From positions 84,315,121 to 84,379,120 of the forward strand of contig OY755244.1 of NCBI GenBank assembly GCA_963576725.1: a stretch of DNA of 64,000 nt, written 5' to 3'. The first letter of the stretch is position 1, and each line of letters starts with the position of its first letter. Of this stretch, positions 22,401 through 34,400 are shown one piece after another. The notes beneath the pieces were generated by a model. That model was given only the letters and a program-made list of their open reading frames with translations, had not been told where the DNA came from and ran no database searches. Made by a program: the position numbers and the translations under genes. Origin of the DNA: Azorinus chamasolen. Lineage: Eukaryota; Mollusca; Bivalvia; Cardiida; Solecurtidae.

Positions 22401-25400
22401 CCTTTTACTCAATGAATATGCGTTTCCACATTTTTGCAAACTAAGCAGACCCAGTTCAGATTGCCCTTGTAGGAGTTGTCTGATCAGGGTCTTCTCTGTT
22501 TGCTTACATGATACAAACATTACTAAAGGGTCTGTCATGGCCAAAGATTCCTCCTATGTCCTTGTGCTATTTCAACTATTCATCGAATTAATATTCATGA
22601 GATCATTATCATTTACTTGAATATTTATAGAGTCACGGGTTAAGTAGTTATATGCCCACCATATGTAGTGGGTCACCCTGGCAGGCTGTTGGTCTGTACA
22701 CTTCTGAATATACAGTCTCATGTGGCTAACTGCAGCTACAGTTCTCATAATGCATTGATGGATATCACCATGGACTGTAGTTGTGACTGTTTGAACAGGC
22801 CATACTCAAGATGTAGAAATGAAAATGTTTTTGATATTATCACCATGGATTGTAGATGTGTGTAAACATATGTTGTGTATCAAACAACACTTGTCAGAGT
22901 TGTTGGTCCTTAACCCTTTCCTCCATAGGCTATTTTTAGACCCAATCTATTTGAATGAATCTACCCAACAGGAACATTTACTAGAGGAAAGTAAAATTTT
23001 AATAATTTTGTAGTTTGAAACCATTGTGATAAATAGAACATTAATTTTGCTCCTATAGGAGCAAATACTCTATTTATCACAATGGTTTCAAGAAATGGTT
23101 ATTACAGAGGCGTAGAAAGGCGTATTTATGGAGGAAAGGCAATTTTTTTACCCATATACAGACAAATATCACATACCATATCAAACCTGTGTGGGGGTAA
23201 TATACTCACAGATATTTGGTTCTCTTTGAAACACACAGGTAGGAGGGCCTTACTTTGCTGCATTGAGTTGCACCTACTTACAAGAATCATTTCTTTTGGT
23301 GACAATTCTAATGTGTAGTCACAAGTAAGTTTTTGGAGAAATGTAAAACATTGTAGTGAAATATTCTTATATCTGGAGCACACAGCACTTGTATAACATC
23401 TCGTAATGTTCCTTTTTTCTCATATTTAATATTTATTTCTTTTACAGCCTCGTATTGTCAGCACTGAAGTCAAGAAGGTGTCAAAGTGTAAACTAGATAC
23501 ACCAACTCAAAACCTTGTAAAACTCATCTTTGATAATGATATGTTCAATGACTGTATGAAGAAATTTGATATAGGTAATTTTAGCCTTATTTTGTGTGGG
23601 ATCTATTTAGATTGTCCAGTTTTATGTCTTTTGCAAAGCATAGTTAACCCAATCCCTTATATTGACACCTGTAAAATTCACTTTTTGAAACCATTGTGAT
23701 AAATAGAGCATTTGCACAATTTTTAACACAGTAGTTTCAAAACTACACAATTCTAAACTTTTTCTATATTTTATGGATTTGCTTCCCGTAAGTAGTTTTT
23801 TTTCAAAATGGTTGGATCTAAAAATAGTCTATAGGGGAACTGGATAAATTACTTCATCACACCCTTTGTTGTGATCGCTCTTAGAATTGAAGTCTTCGCT
23901 TTAAGTTAATTTTAAAATTTGATCACAGCATAAGGTTTTGTGGAGACGTAAAGGAGCTTTTCTTGAAAATGGTTGAATTTACGTATCTTACATAGACCTC
24001 TGCTTTTACAAATGGTCTTGGATGAATTACAGTTTGTCTAGAAGCAAATCAGAAGCTAAAATCTACACTGTATTGATGTCATTTATTATTGCTATATATG
24101 TATGGGCAAAAGGGTTATGTAAAATTAAAGTATAACTCAGAATCCAATAAGTGAATTATAAGAGCCAAACATAGAGCCAATATATCCTAAATATTATTTG
24201 ATAAGATAAGCTTGGGTAATTACTGTTGATCAAACCTCTTCTCAAGTTGCAGTTGGTAATATGAAATTTGATACTCCATTACTTTTCATACTATCCAATA
24301 GACTTACCTTACTCATGCAAGAAATAATGACATCATAAATATTAATTAGATTTATGTTTTATAATGGCACATGAACACATGAATATTTAGCGTTGGCAGA
24401 AACTAAAGAAGCATTTCTACATTATATCATAAGCAAACTGAACAGCCTTGGTCAGACAGCTCCTACAGGAGCCATCTGATCTGTGTCTTAAAAGGCATAT
24501 TTATGGAGGAAATGGTTAGATTATTTATACATGATGTTGTTCCAGATGTGAAGAAGATGCCACTTGGTAAACTCAGCAAGGGTCAAATAGCGAAGGGTTT
24601 TGAAGTTCTGGATGAGATTGAGACTGAACTGAAAGCCAATTTTGACTACAAGCTGAACGAACTCTCGTCCAGATTCTACACGGTCATACCTCATGATTTC
24701 GGAAGAAAAATCCCACCGGTTATAAATAATTTAGAAAAGCTGAGGACTAAAATGGACATGCTTCTTGTATGTGATTTCTGAACAGTAAAACTTGTCTTAA
24801 CCTTTAGCCTACTATGGGCAGATGAGTGAATATCTATGCAAACAGTTTTGATCCAGATGAGACGCCGAGTAACTCGGTGTCTCATCAGGATCAAAACTGT
24901 TTGACACCCTGATTGCATTTTGGTAGACAATTTGATAACAGCTTGATATTTGAAAGGTTAAGTGGCTACTCAAAGGAAGTCATAATGTAGGTTTTACAGT
25001 TTTATGTGTATGAACATGTTTAGATACTGCTGAACTGCTTTATTTATAGTTTTAATGACACCCATGAAAATATAAATGGCGATTTCTGGTAACTAGTTGA
25101 TAGACAATGGTTTAAAAAAGTTTTATAAGATACGTGAAAATTTAAACCTGATTGCATGATTTCACATATAAATTAGTTAATTACTGTTTGAACAAAAATC
25201 ATCGTACTGGTCATTCAGTGTTAATTCATGAATGTGCTGAAACCATTCGATTTAACAATAAATAACAGATAAAGTCAATATCACAGGCTATAATAGTAAT
25301 TAAGACTTTATTTAGTTTTATGAGTGAGTGAAAGACAAAATTAAGACATGGGCTGTAAAGTTGCTGTAAAAGTTCATTGTTGTTAAATTGGTGACATGTT

Positions 25401-28400
25401 TTTCCTTTGCGTTACAGGTATTGGGAGACATTGAAATAGCACAAAGCTTGCAGAAGGAAAAGGATAAGAAGATGGAGAAAGAGGTACCCTTAAATCTTAG
25501 ATACTTGGACAGATAAACTTAGGTCAACTGTTCAGACCCTGATCAAATTGTTCCCAAAGGAGCAGTTAGATGGTGTTCTACATTACATTCACTGCTTTCA
25601 TTTGAAGTTTTCAAAATGATTATCTTAATTTACTAATTGATGATTGGGTGATGAGGGCGAGCTTGAGTGTCAAATAAATGTATGCATTACAAGGATCAGA
25701 GGGCTGCAGGTAAAGCTCTTCCCTTTACTCCACATATATGCCTGTTAACCCCTTTAGAAACACAGTAGACCCAGATCAGACGGCTCATGTTGAATGGAAT
25801 AATAGATCTCTGGTGCTACAGGGTCAGCAACTGTCAGATATTTCATATACCATTGTATAAATCATTTATTTTAGTATTGCATGATATCATGCTTTTGTAC
25901 ATAATCTAGGGTCCATGCTTGTAAAGCTTTTTAGTTGAGTCTGAGTTCGTTCTCAAGCTTTTGATTAGTCAGATTTGAGTTCTCAAGCTTTTGATTAGTC
26001 AGATTTGAGCCAGAGGCTCAAATCCGGCCAATCAAAAACTTGAGAACGAACTCAGATTCAATTAAGAGTTTTATAAGCATGGACCCAGATCAACATTGTT
26101 TGAGTTTGGCTTAAAATGCCTTTGCAAACATAGAAGACCCACAGGAGCTATCTGATCAGGGTGTACTCTGGTTATTAAATAATATAGATGACTAAAATGT
26201 TCTGTGATCATATGCTATTATGAAACATATCATCTAATTAGTATTAATGGTGTCATTGTTTCTTAAATTTGTATTCATGTTTTATACCCAAGTTTGTTTG
26301 TTGAAAACAAATGGAGGAAATGATGTTTTTTGAGAATTGTAGCAGACATTAACTTTGAAGATGAAAGTTACTGTAGGTTAACACCTTTCTCCATATATAC
26401 ACCTTTGGATGTATACATTTGCAACTAGAGTAGACCCAGAACAAATGGCTTTATGAAATGAAATGGATATGATTGTTCAGTTTGTGCTGTGATAAAATAT
26501 CCTCTTGGTCATAATGGTATTATAAATACATGTATTGAGCTAATTAATATTCGTACAGCCATTGTTTTTACTAAATATTCATGAAGTAAAGAGTTCAATA
26601 TACATTTTAAATTGATTGAATTACTTTGCGTTTCAGGTTGGTGATGAGGTTCCAAATCCTTTTGATGTGAACTATGATCTCATCAACTGTAATCTGGTTC
26701 TTGTTGACAAAAAATCGAAAGAATTTCAGGTAATACAACAAAGAATGTATTTCAAATCAGGATGTGTCTATGTCCCCGCCTGTGTGTTAGTAGCATGCAG
26801 ATTTGCTCATGTCCATCTGTCCATCCATCCATCCATGGATTGGTCTAGTCTGTCCATATGTATGTCTAAAACCCTCTGGATGCACACTGCTGCTATCCTA
26901 ATAGACCTATAGTCAAAACATATAAAACGTCATTGGGAAGAGAAGTTAAAACCCTCAACAGACCAGTCACACTAGAGTTATTGTCCTTGATTCAGTCAAC
27001 ATTAAAACATTCAAGTATTTTAAGGTTTTTATAAATGTAGAAGTTTGGGGACATCCACATGCTGTTGACACATTTCTAGTTATGGATGTACATGTATAGT
27101 TTAATTCAGCTGATTTTAGAAGAAAAGTATTGGAAGTATTGCATTAACCATTTAGTCTAGTGGTTGTTAGGTAAATAATTTGTGACAAAAATGTTGCAGT
27201 GGTTTGTCAAAGTTGATGTGGATTGCTATGTCAGCACTTTTGAAAGGGGTTGCATTTTCTCTAGCTGTCCATCCCTATTTGAAACAGATTGTCTTTCTAT
27301 CTGTCCCTCTGTTTGTTCATAGAAACAAATTTGCTCAAGCTTCTAAGCCTTCTTCAACCTTTTATGCCAAATTTGATGGAAGTGTGTAGTTTTTCTCACT
27401 GTCATGGGAACCTATGCCGTTGCATGTGTTAGTGTGTCACTTAGGGATCACTTTTCTGTCGTCTGTCTGTCTGCCTGTCTGTCTGTCCGTCCGTCCGCCT
27501 GTCTGTCTGTCCGTCACACTTTCTTTTTTTGGCTGTCATTTCTAAACTAATCATTATAGAGCTTTCGAAGTGTCATGCACAGGGCCACAACTCGAGCATC
27601 AATATTGTTTTGAGTTATTCCCCTTTTTCATATTAAAAATAAGTTTTTGTGTCAGCTGCGAGCAGGTGACACACGTGCTCCTCCGAACACTCTTGTTCAA
27701 CATTTTCACAGTGTACAAAGGAGCCAGTGGGGTAATCATTAGTCTTTGGCCTGCAGTTCTAGTTTTGTCATGTATAATTGTCAAAAGTATGAATTGTATA
27801 AACGTTCAGTGTTAAAACTATCCTATAAGTTTGGTTATGATATGTAGTCAATCACAGTCCTGTCATATGTGAGTGGGGCATCCAAGGTCTAGTGTACACC
27901 TATAGTTTTTGTTTCCTTCAGATGACACATACAGGGTCTGCTCTGTTTGCTCAGGGAATGTTGTAGTTTTCTTGTTCATGTCATTATAAATATTATGCTA
28001 ATTAATATTCATACAAACAATGAAAATCGAAGCAGGCGACAAACTTTTGCAGACTACATTTGAAACTCTCGGCGAAAATGTTCAACTGAATGTATACTGT
28101 TGAAAGTCATTTCTTTATAAATGATCAGCATATTCACAGCTTGCATGGATCTGTTGATATTTTTAATATTCCAGATTATTGACAAGTACACTACTGCTAC
28201 AGCTGGTGGGTGGTATTCAGCAAAAATAAAGCAAGTATGGAAAGTTGACAGGATTGGGGAGGTAAGCAATTTCTATACATATATTTCTCCACCATTTTTA
28301 ATGTTCTGTGAAACTATGTCTGATAATTTTATACTGAAAACTCGATCATTTGCGTACTAGAAATGGGACTACTTCTGTACTTAACCCTTTCCCTGTTCAA

Positions 28401-31400
28401 CTTTCATGTAAGAAATAATGACATCATATATATATATTAGCTGGGTTTTTATAATGGCTAATGGCCTTTATAATGGCTAATGGTTTTTATAATGGCTAAT
28501 GTTTTATAATGGCTAATGGTTTTTATAATGGCTAATGGTTTTTATAATGGCTAATTCTGGATTTTGATACAGGTGTTAGTAGCGTAGTGCAGAACAAAAG
28601 TTGTTCAAAAAGCTCCTATACGAACTTTCTGCATAATATTTACCTTATACAGGAGAACCACTCTAAACCTGAATTCTAATAGAGAAGAAGTTTGATACTT
28701 TTAGGCAGATAGTTGCTTAATACAGGGTGAAAGGAACTTTTTTGGATTCTTCAAGACCGATATTTATACTAAATTTGGTTTAGAGGGGTTTTACTGTTTT
28801 AGGTTTTGTTGGTTTAAGATCAGATACAGCAATTAGTTTGAAAATAAAAACAGTTGTTTTGTTATAGGACCAAAACTCAACATGCTTATTAGATCAGGTA
28901 CAACAATTAGTTTAAACAGTTGTTTTGTTTGAAAATAAAAACAGTTGTTTTGTTATAGGACCAAAACTCAAAATACTTATAGATAAGGTAGAACACTTGG
29001 TTTGAAAATAAAAATAGTTGTTTTGGTATAGGACCAAAACTCAAAATGCTTATACTGGAAATTACAAGTTGTTTGAGTAGGGATGATTCCCAACATAGAT
29101 TTTTAGCTCGTCTGTTTCGAAGAAATCACGAGCTATTATCGTAACTCTGGCGTCCGCGTCGTGGTGGTCCAAAATCTTAACATTGACCATAACTTGCTCA
29201 ATTTTTCATTTACAAGCTTCATTTTTGATATGCATGTTCATCTTGACAATGACTACAGATGAGCGTTTGCACTCGCTTGCGGTGCTCTTTATTGCCACTG
29301 GTCAAAGTTTTGCATATGAATATTCATGAAGTCATAAACATTTTTGAAGTTAAGCGTTAAAGTTTTTATTATATGCATGTGATGTACAGTGATAATAATG
29401 GTAAGTTATTGCATTTCTCTGCTCAAAAGACCATAAATGGAAAAGTAGTAAAGTCAAGCAGGCAAAGCCACATACAAGACGCAACCACCACCAAAACACC
29501 GATAGACAGCATGACACACACACACAACCACACACCCAAACGCACACACACACACACACACACACGAAATGAACACAGAAAACACCAAAAACACACAAGA
29601 ACCAGAGACAAAACGTTCCACGCACGAACAAAATCACAAGCACAAAGACGCAAGGCAAACAAAAGGAAGGGTGACAAAGAGAGTACCGCCTTGGCACGGT
29701 CAGTAGCAAAAACACCACTGGGGGTTTAAACCGGTTTACGGACGTCCTAACCTCACACTTCTCTCAAAGTCACCCTAGCTTTACAAATATTGTAAATAAA
29801 GGTATCCCCGCTGGACTTACCCACAACATAGACGACGGTAAACACAGGACAACATGTAAAACATAGCATAATAACTGTGACAATCCGTCAAATATGTACT
29901 CAATGACTTTGCTGAAGTCAGAGCACCTGCAGGTAAGCCGTTAAGGGCACGACAGGTAAAAGGTAATACATGAGTCTGGTAAGCTCATCCTGTATCCAAG
30001 TTTAAGAGTATACCATCATAGAGTACTACCCTCGGCCTGTCATCGCGCAAGCAAAGAGGGAAGCGTAGCTACCGACTGTAAAAGGGTCGATAACCAAACA
30101 TGCAGTGCGTTGCAATATAATAGGATCATAACCTTTCTTTTCAAATGTTTTAATGCGTTTTATGAACAAATCATGAAAATGGATATCACCCCGAATTTTC
30201 CTAAGTTTGTAGATAACATCCCCATAAAATTCTGGTTGAGAAATGCTTTGTCGCAGTAACGTCCGTAGATTGCAATTATATTTACTAATGAGAGGAAAAT
30301 TTCGATAATAAAATTTAGAAAAGGTTTTCCGAAGTTTGTGATATCTGTAACCTTGCTTAAGAAGTTTATCAGTTATAACTAAATTACGTCTGTTAAAATC
30401 TTCAAGCAAAGAACAGGCTCGGGCAAACCTAATAAATTGAGAAATATAAACCCCATAAGATGTAGAACGTGGCACATCTCCATCTAGAAAAGGATAATTA
30501 ACAATTTTAAAATTAAAATCTTCCCTTTTATCGTATACTTTGGACGAAACTTTATCATTTGTAATTGAAAGATTCAAATCTAAAAATGAAGCATTAATGT
30601 CAGAGTGATTAGCTTTGTTTAATGACAGTTCTTTTGGGTAAATTGAAGAAATCATAGTATCAAAATAAGGATTATCTAAATTCAACATATCGCCTAAATA
30701 CCTTGAAGTTTTATTAAAAGCATTAACAATATCGGTCTGTGTATCAGGTTTTAAGCTAAGCATAAAATCCCTCTCGTAGCAATACAAAAACAAATCTGCA
30801 ACAAGCGGGGCACAATTTGTACCCATGGGTATACCAACAACTTGACGATATATGGTATCCCCATAACGCACATATATATTATCTAAAAGAAAGATAAGAG
30901 ATCTACAAACATCAAGGCAAGTCCACATTGTAACCGTAATACCTGATGATGCAAAAAATAATGACATAATTAATATTTATTAAATATTTATTAGATGAAG
31001 GTTTATATTGGCATATGGATACGTGACATTTTGGCCATAGCTGGAACTGCATAATCAGATCTGTATTATTCCATAAGCAAACAGAGAAGACCTTTATCAG
31101 ATGGCTACTAAAGGAGCTATCTGATTTGGATCTACTCTCTTTGCAATGGCTTTGAAAGGCGTTTATATGAGGGAAAGGGTTTATTAAAAAGTATTTTATT
31201 GAGTTGCATCAATTGATTAATATTTGTGATATTTTTCACAGGATAAGAGATTTGCGGCTCATGACGGAATACGAAACAGACGACTACTGTGGCATGGAAC
31301 CCATGTCGCTGTGGTGGCTGCCATTCTCAAAAGTGGCTTACGAATAATGCCTCATAGTGGTGGACGTGTTGGGTCTGGGATTTATTTTGCCTCGGAGAAT

Positions 31401-34400
31401 TCTAAATCTGCTTGCTTTGGTAAATACAGAACAGCTTTACCCCTGCATTCAAGACATTGTCATGGTCTATAAGAATATCTACTAACCACTTTTTATAACC
31501 GTGCCCATCCACACCCCCACACCCCACCCCACTTGAAGGTATATTGTTTTTGCTCAGTCTGTTGGTCTGTCCCCAACTTTAATGTTGGCAATTATTTTGA
31601 AGCTATTGCACATACATACTTCTTGGCATGCCTTTTCAACTTATGGAGGCAAACATTTTTAAGGGTGACTTATCATCTGCTACAAATATAACAAACCCAT
31701 CAGAAATACAATTTTCAACTACAATTAAATTGTGGCCGACCTTAATATTAATGATAATATTCCTGATAATTGAGATTGCGCCACCTCAAAATTTTGCTAT
31801 TCTCCGGCTGGTCATGTGATTACTGGTAATTTTGAGATAACTAAAGATAAACGTCTACGATCTCTTTTGAATAAAGGTCCCAAATATAGAATACCATCCT
31901 TGATAGATTTTAACTCTTGTCGAGTTCAGATTGCGGAGGCTTTACAAAATTTTAGTATTAAATGGTGTCGAAGAGAACATGTTGAGTCTACTGCCCTTTC
32001 TTGTTGGAAAAAACTAATTTTTGATATAATTGATAAACGCATTTCCTTTTACAGCTCTAATAAACACCTTCTTCCACCTAAACCTAGAACTTCATTTAGA
32101 CATCTTAAAAAGGGTTTACAGGATTTCCATTCAAAATACGTTTTTGTTCCTGCTGATAAGGCATCAAATAATGTGATTATTATTTGACGATTACATTATA
32201 TCGATGTCTTGAAGCAGGAAATTACTAATACCAAGTCATACATTTCAGTTACCACTGACGAAAAGACCATCATTTCAGACCATGTCAAAAAGTGTGAACA
32301 ATTTGGAACCGATATTAAAATTACACAACATAAACTTCCTACTATGTATTGGTTACCAAAACTACATAAAAAACCATATAAAGCGCGTTTCATTGCAAAT
32401 TCTAGTTCATGTACAACTACTAAATTGTCTATACTTTTGACTTCTTGCTTAACGAAGGTAAAGGAACATTTAAGATTTTACTGTGATAAGACTTATGAAA
32501 ATTCTGGAATAAATCTCTTCTGGTCTATTAAGAACTCTTCAGAAGTCTTAAACAAACTTAAGAACAAAAGGTATCTTGCATCCACTGTAAGCACGTACGA
32601 TTTTTCTACTCTGTACACAACTCTTCCTCATGTTTTAATTAAGGATAAGCTTACTAACTTGATCCAGAAAGTATTTGCCCGAGAAAAAACATCATTCTTG
32701 GCATGTAATGCTGAAAAAGCTTTCTTTACTGACGAGCAAATGAAGTATTACACCAATTGGACTTGCTCAGAAGTTTGCGAAGCACTAACCTTTCTTTTGG
32801 ACAACATATTTGTACGTTATGGGAATGCTATATACCGTCAGGTAATTGGTATTCCCATGGGTACGAATTGTGCACCACTTGTCGCAGATTTGTTTTTGTA
32901 CTGCTATGAGAGAGATTTCATGTTGAGTTTGAATCCTCAATCACAAGAAGATGTTATAAAAGCCTTCAATGATACTTGTCGATATTTGGATGATATTTTT
33001 AACTTAGATAACCCTTTCTTTAATGCTCTGATTCCTACAATTTATCCTAAAGAACTCAAATTGAATAAAGCTAACCCGTCCGACAATTATGCAGCGTTTC
33101 TTGACCTAGACCTTAAAATTAATAATGGAATGATTTCTTCTAAAATATATGACAAAAGAGATGATTTTGATTTTAATATTGTAAATTTTCCTCATCTTGA
33201 CGGGGATGTTCCCCGTGCTCCATCTTACGGGGTTTATATATCTCAACTTATTCGTTTTGCTAGAGCTTGTTCATCTATTGACGATTTTAACAGTCGAAAT
33301 CTCATTTTAACTGAAAAACTGCTTAAACAAGGATATAGATACCATAAACTAAGAAAAACTTTCTCTAAATTTTACTATCGAAATCTCTCGCTTATTGGCA
33401 AGTACAAATGTAATCTCAAGGTACTTTTGCGACACGGTATTTCACATCCTGAATTTTATGGTGATGTGATTTACAAACTTCGTAGAATTATTGGACATAC
33501 CCATTTTCTCACTTTGTTCATCAAATATATAAAACAATTCATTAAAAAGGGATATGATCCTGTATTATTACAACATACTGCATGTTTGGTTGTGAACCCT
33601 TTTACAGTTGGCAATCACGCTGGCCTCTTTGCATGTACGCCGACAAGAAAGGTTTAGTACTCTATGAAGGCGACCTCTTAAATCCAGAAATGGAAGGAGA
33701 ACGTCGGATATCTGTACTATTTCATTTTTGTCGTACCCTTTATTACTTTTCTACAGTTACTCTGTTTGCAGCTCAATCATTGAGTACACTAGCGATAGGT
33801 GGATACAGTATGTTCAATTAAATGTTTTTTTTGTTATACATGCACTTTACCACTGTATTTGCTGTCGCGGTTGTTGTAGATTAGTCGGAGAGGGGATACG
33901 TTTATTTACACTGTTTGTCTTTTAGGATGGGGATGGAATAAGGGTGAGGTTGGGCGCCCATAAACCGGTTTAAACCCCCGGTGACTTTTGTCACTGACCG
34001 TTCCAAGGCGGTACTTCCATCTTCCTCCTATTGAATGTTTGTTTTGTCTTTGTGCGTCTCTTGTTGTTTTTTCTACCCATGTACATTTGCTGTTTCCTTG
34101 TGTTGCTGTTCGGGCGAGTGTTTGTTCTGTATGTGGTATTTCCTGCATGACTCATTTTTGTACTTTTATTAAGATCAAGGTCATTCATCAAGGTCAAAGG
34201 TCATGCCCGGGGCAGTGTGTTTTCACAAACACATCTGGTTTTCTATTGATTTATTCTGGACAAGATTATATGAATATCAGGTCCCACTGAGGATGACGGT
34301 ATATATATTAAATTTTAATCAGAGCAACTGTCATGTGAGATGTCACATCTGTTACTAATTAGTCCCCCACTGGTTACCGGTTGTCAGTCCATCCGTCTGT

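Larger units (their letters stand above)
20677..23447 (+). other. PARP3 copy B intron 3
   Basis: Contains repeated 'gggtctactatattagt' phrases (21280-21410), a long palindrome (22231-22380), a TTAA hairpin MITE (22399-22641), duplicated 'caccatgga(c/t)tgtag' (22768-22857), and a hairpin (23018-23092). No gene is supported. Confidence 0.75.
29437..30931 (-). mobile_element. Naiad-type Penelope-like element, family 1, 5'-truncated (in intron 8)
   Basis: Read on the minus strand: the C-terminal part of the RT (stop at 30026-30028), a SECIS element, a 3' UTR with the TAAACCGGTTTA motif and a GT-rich tract, and the family 3' end ...ACTTTTCCAT at 29437. The 5' truncation is at about 30931, where similarity to the copy at 61719-64000 stops. 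No target duplication is obvious. Confidence 0.85.
31674..33657 (+). pseudogene. Naiad family 2 linker + reverse transcriptase with in-frame UGA codons
   Basis: From 31729 to the UAG at 33655-33657 the frame is interrupted only by UGA at 31771-31773 and 32185-32187. Reading through gives NUDC (CxC linker), then GPKYRIPSLIDF, then a complete RT. In residues counted from the Met at 32209: YWLPKLHKKP (47-56), motif A YDFSTLYTTLPH with Asp131, motif B GIPMGTNCAPLVAD (214-227), motif C YLDD (259-262), then YDKRDDFDFNIVNFP and YGVYISQLIRFARAC. The RT is well preserved. The endonuclease is missing through 5' truncation, and a UAA at 31726-31728 (AAA in the other copy) marks decay. Function of an intact element: target-primed reverse transcription of its own RNA. 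Confidence 0.88.
31674..34166 (+). mobile_element. Naiad-type Penelope-like element, family 2, 5'-truncated (in intron 9)
   Basis: The insertion breaks the sequence that is continuous in copy A (gacttattaagatc). It contains the end of the endonuclease-RT linker with the UDC (CxC) motif, the full RT, a SECIS and a 3' UTR ending GTACTTTTATT. Flanks share TTAT on both sides (31670-31673; 34167 region). Copy A lacks it, so it most simply arrived after the duplication. Confidence 0.9.

Noticed and set aside
29350..29729. Cys/Val-rich or Thr/His-rich small proteins over GT/CA tracts (also at 37548, 54003, 55543, 57083, 61692)
   Set aside because: All are translations of the Naiad family 1 3' UTR microsatellite-like tract, in several frames and both strands.
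31771..32187. Reading the UGA codons simply as pseudogene stops
   Set aside because: Only UGA occurs at these sites. They coincide with Cys positions, are shared between copies and between two divergent families, and a SECIS-like fold sits at the 3' end. True decay in these copies shows up separately as UAA and frameshifts.
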